Source: Chrysomallon squamiferum (taxonomy: Eukaryota > Mollusca > Gastropoda > Neomphalida > Peltospiridae). Taken from it: a stretch of DNA of 47,500 bases. The stretch's first letter is position 1. Every line of letters starts with the position of its first letter. The stretch spans positions 6,739,989-6,787,488 of the forward strand of contig CM022669.1 of the NCBI GenBank assembly GCA_012295275.1, read 5' to 3'. Positions 45,966 through 47,500 of this stretch are shown piece after piece. Below the pieces are notes generated by a model. The model was not told where the DNA came from and did not search any database. It worked only from the letters and a program-made list of their open reading frames with translations. Both the position numbers and the translations under genes were made by a program.

Positions 45966-46078
45966 AAGCCAGTTTCATTAGTTGAAGCGGCTACCAAAGG
46001 CCGGATAACCTGCAGAAAGAGATGAAAACCGTGCAGCAGCGCACAGTTATAGTTTTCACGCCCCGGTGAACTGGTCTT
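45966..46078. other. GC-rich self-complementary island of unknown nature
   Basis: About 113 bases with much higher GC than the surroundings. Outer arms CCAGTTTCA (45969-45977) and TGAACTGG (46067-46074) pair with one bulge. An inner hairpin has perfect 7-base arms TGAAAAC (46023-46029) and GTTTTCA (46052-46058) enclosing GTGC/GCAC (46031-46034/46041-46044). A second small hairpin is CGGCT...AGGCCG (45988-46003). This three-stem layout could be a non-coding RNA or a small inverted-repeat mobile element. The - strand is also open through it, so a missed exon is not excluded. Confidence 0.4.
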
Positions 46079-46707
46079 AATGACTCTGGTACAAGTTAAG
46101 AAACTAACTATTCTGAAGGTGTTGATAAAGTTAATAATGAGTATCGTGTTAAAACAAAGGTAATGATAGAAGTTTGGGTGTGGGTATGGAAATGGTTTGT
46201 TTGGTATACAGAATAAAATTTAACATTCATTCATTCGTTCATTATATTGTCATGACTGTAATTTGTTTTTTTTTTTTTTTTTTTTTTTTTTGTTTTAATG
46301 TTCTGTGATATATCTCTACGTGTGGATAATACATTTATGTTATATAACTCACACATATAATAATACACAGGGTACACATGCACGCGCGCAGACGCACACA
46401 CTCTACACACACGCACACACATACGTCATTCGTCCATTCGGTAATTTTATACGAAAAAAAAAACCATCTCCGACACCTTACACCTGTTCTCTTACTTGGG
46501 TTTCAGATTAAGTGTGGCATCTGTCATTCACTGCATATTTTGTAACAGCTTCATTCATTTCTGTTATTTGATGCTTAGAAAGAATGAAGTTAAAAAAAAT
46601 ATATAATTCAATCACTTTCTCTCAACCGATTATTTTAAACAGTTTTAAAGATTTTTCAATACTAAGTTTCAGAAAACATAGCTAAGACAGCAGAAAGAGA
46701 GAGAGAT

Positions 46708-46714
<7 letters not shown>

Positions 46715-46777
<63 letters not shown>

Positions 46778-46796
46778 TGTGTGTGTGTGTGTGTGT
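46715..46796. repeat. (GA)30(GT)11 array
   Basis: A perfect GA block passing directly into a GT block. Confidence 0.95.
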
Positions 46797-47500
46797 ATTA
46801 AACTGTAAATCAACATGGGTTTGTTTGTAGTTTTATCTGTCATATATTTATTTATATTTATTGATTTTTATTGTCTAACCAGTCTTTGGTCCAATACTCT
46901 AACACACTGACCAATTCACAAACCTGTTTCAACCCGGCTGAACATAAGCAATAAAGTAAGTAAATTTCATGTCTTTTCCCTTCAGCACACAAGTATACAA
47001 TACCTGTTCCCCATTGTAAACAAAAATCAAAGCTTTGAGGACGATTAATTCCACAGCCTAAACACAAAAGCCAAAACTACTAACGAAAATCAAGACGATT
47101 ATGGCAAACTCTATAGAATACAAGGTGTATTTGGATCGCTATTTGACCATGCGTGGAGATATACTGTATATTAAACGGTATTTATTCGAACCCCGGCACA
47201 AGCGATTGCTTTGGCTTCTGTCAGTACGAAGCAATGAATGTGTATTTCATTTGCCGTGCATACACAACATGCCTTTTGTAAAAAGGTTAGGTTTAGCATG
47301 AATGAATCAGAACTAATGTTCAATGTTCGGTTCATTATTGCTGCATTCTTCAGATCTAAACGATAAATTCCTGTTAGGGAGGATCTGCTCTTCATACGAG
47401 TGATTTATGGTTTACGTGAATTCACAAAGAGAAAGAGAGAGAGAGAAAGAAAAGAAAAGAAAAAAAAAAAAAAAAAATAATACATTTGAATAGTTACTGA

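Larger units (their letters stand above)
45867..47500. other. Intron / upstream part of the ADAMTS-like gene
   Basis: No exon I can defend. Contents: a GC-rich, self-complementary island (45966-46078), a T run (about 46266-46290), a (GA)30(GT)11 array (46715-46796), an A-box-like tRNA-derived word on - (46889-46914), and an A-rich GA end tract (47428-47478). The next upstream exon should end in a TSR CSxTCGGG motif, and I did not see one. Confidence 0.5.

Noticed and set aside
45966-46078. Hammerhead or snRNA identity for the structured island
   Set aside because: The nearest core-like word on - is CTAATGA, which lacks the required CTGANGA. No snRNA motif such as an Sm site in the right context was found.
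47184-47192. tRNA gene suggested by a GGTTCGAAT word on the - strand
   Set aside because: The flanking bases do not form a TψC stem and there is no anticodon arm or A box at the proper distance.

Overview
This is animal nuclear DNA. It is AT-rich and dense in A/T runs and (AAT)n, (GA)n, (CA)n and (AAAT)n microsatellites. Genes are split by many short GT-AG introns of mostly 250-700 bases. The protein set and repeat style suggest a lophotrochozoan invertebrate, most likely a mollusc. Species cannot be decided from the sequence. Nothing prokaryotic, viral or CRISPR-like was seen. Layout, left to right: (1) The + strand carries the last, long coding exon of a Golgi galactose-3-O-sulfotransferase (1135-2395). 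(2) The - strand carries a nearly complete KHDC4 (BLOM7) gene, a KH-domain pre-mRNA splicing factor, in 19 coding exons from 21596 down to 4216. It has a long glutamine/proline-rich tail. (3) Head to head with it on the + strand is KNOP1, a lysine-rich nucleolar protein (22985-24725), with an unbroken genomic coding region apart from two one-base frame breaks in A runs. (4) The - strand carries a complete VPS33B gene, a Sec1/Munc18-type tethering factor, in 19 coding exons from 34857 down to 25661 (598 codons plus stop; every exon phase closes). (5) After about 5.5 kb of gene-poor DNA, the - strand carries the 3' part of an ADAMTS-like secreted matrix protein (thrombospondin type 1 repeats, an Ig domain, more thrombospondin repeats and a terminal PLAC domain) from 45866 down to 40393. 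Its 5' end lies beyond the window. GAL3ST/KHDC4 and KNOP1/VPS33B are convergent pairs. KHDC4/KNOP1 are divergent and share a promoter region of at most about 350 bases, which fits joint expression of two nuclear RNA-related housekeeping genes. The others have no obvious shared pathway: sulfation in the Golgi, endolysosomal tethering and extracellular matrix. Exons were joined by eye from splice consensus, reading-frame closure and remembered family similarity; no search was run. At least three single-base breaks in otherwise intact genes sit in mononucleotide runs, so residual assembly indels are more likely than pseudogenes. No wholly new system stands out. The most notable items are the microsatellite-bound splice sites, the lineage-specific KHDC4 tail, a GC-rich structured island near 46 kb, and several small tandem duplications.
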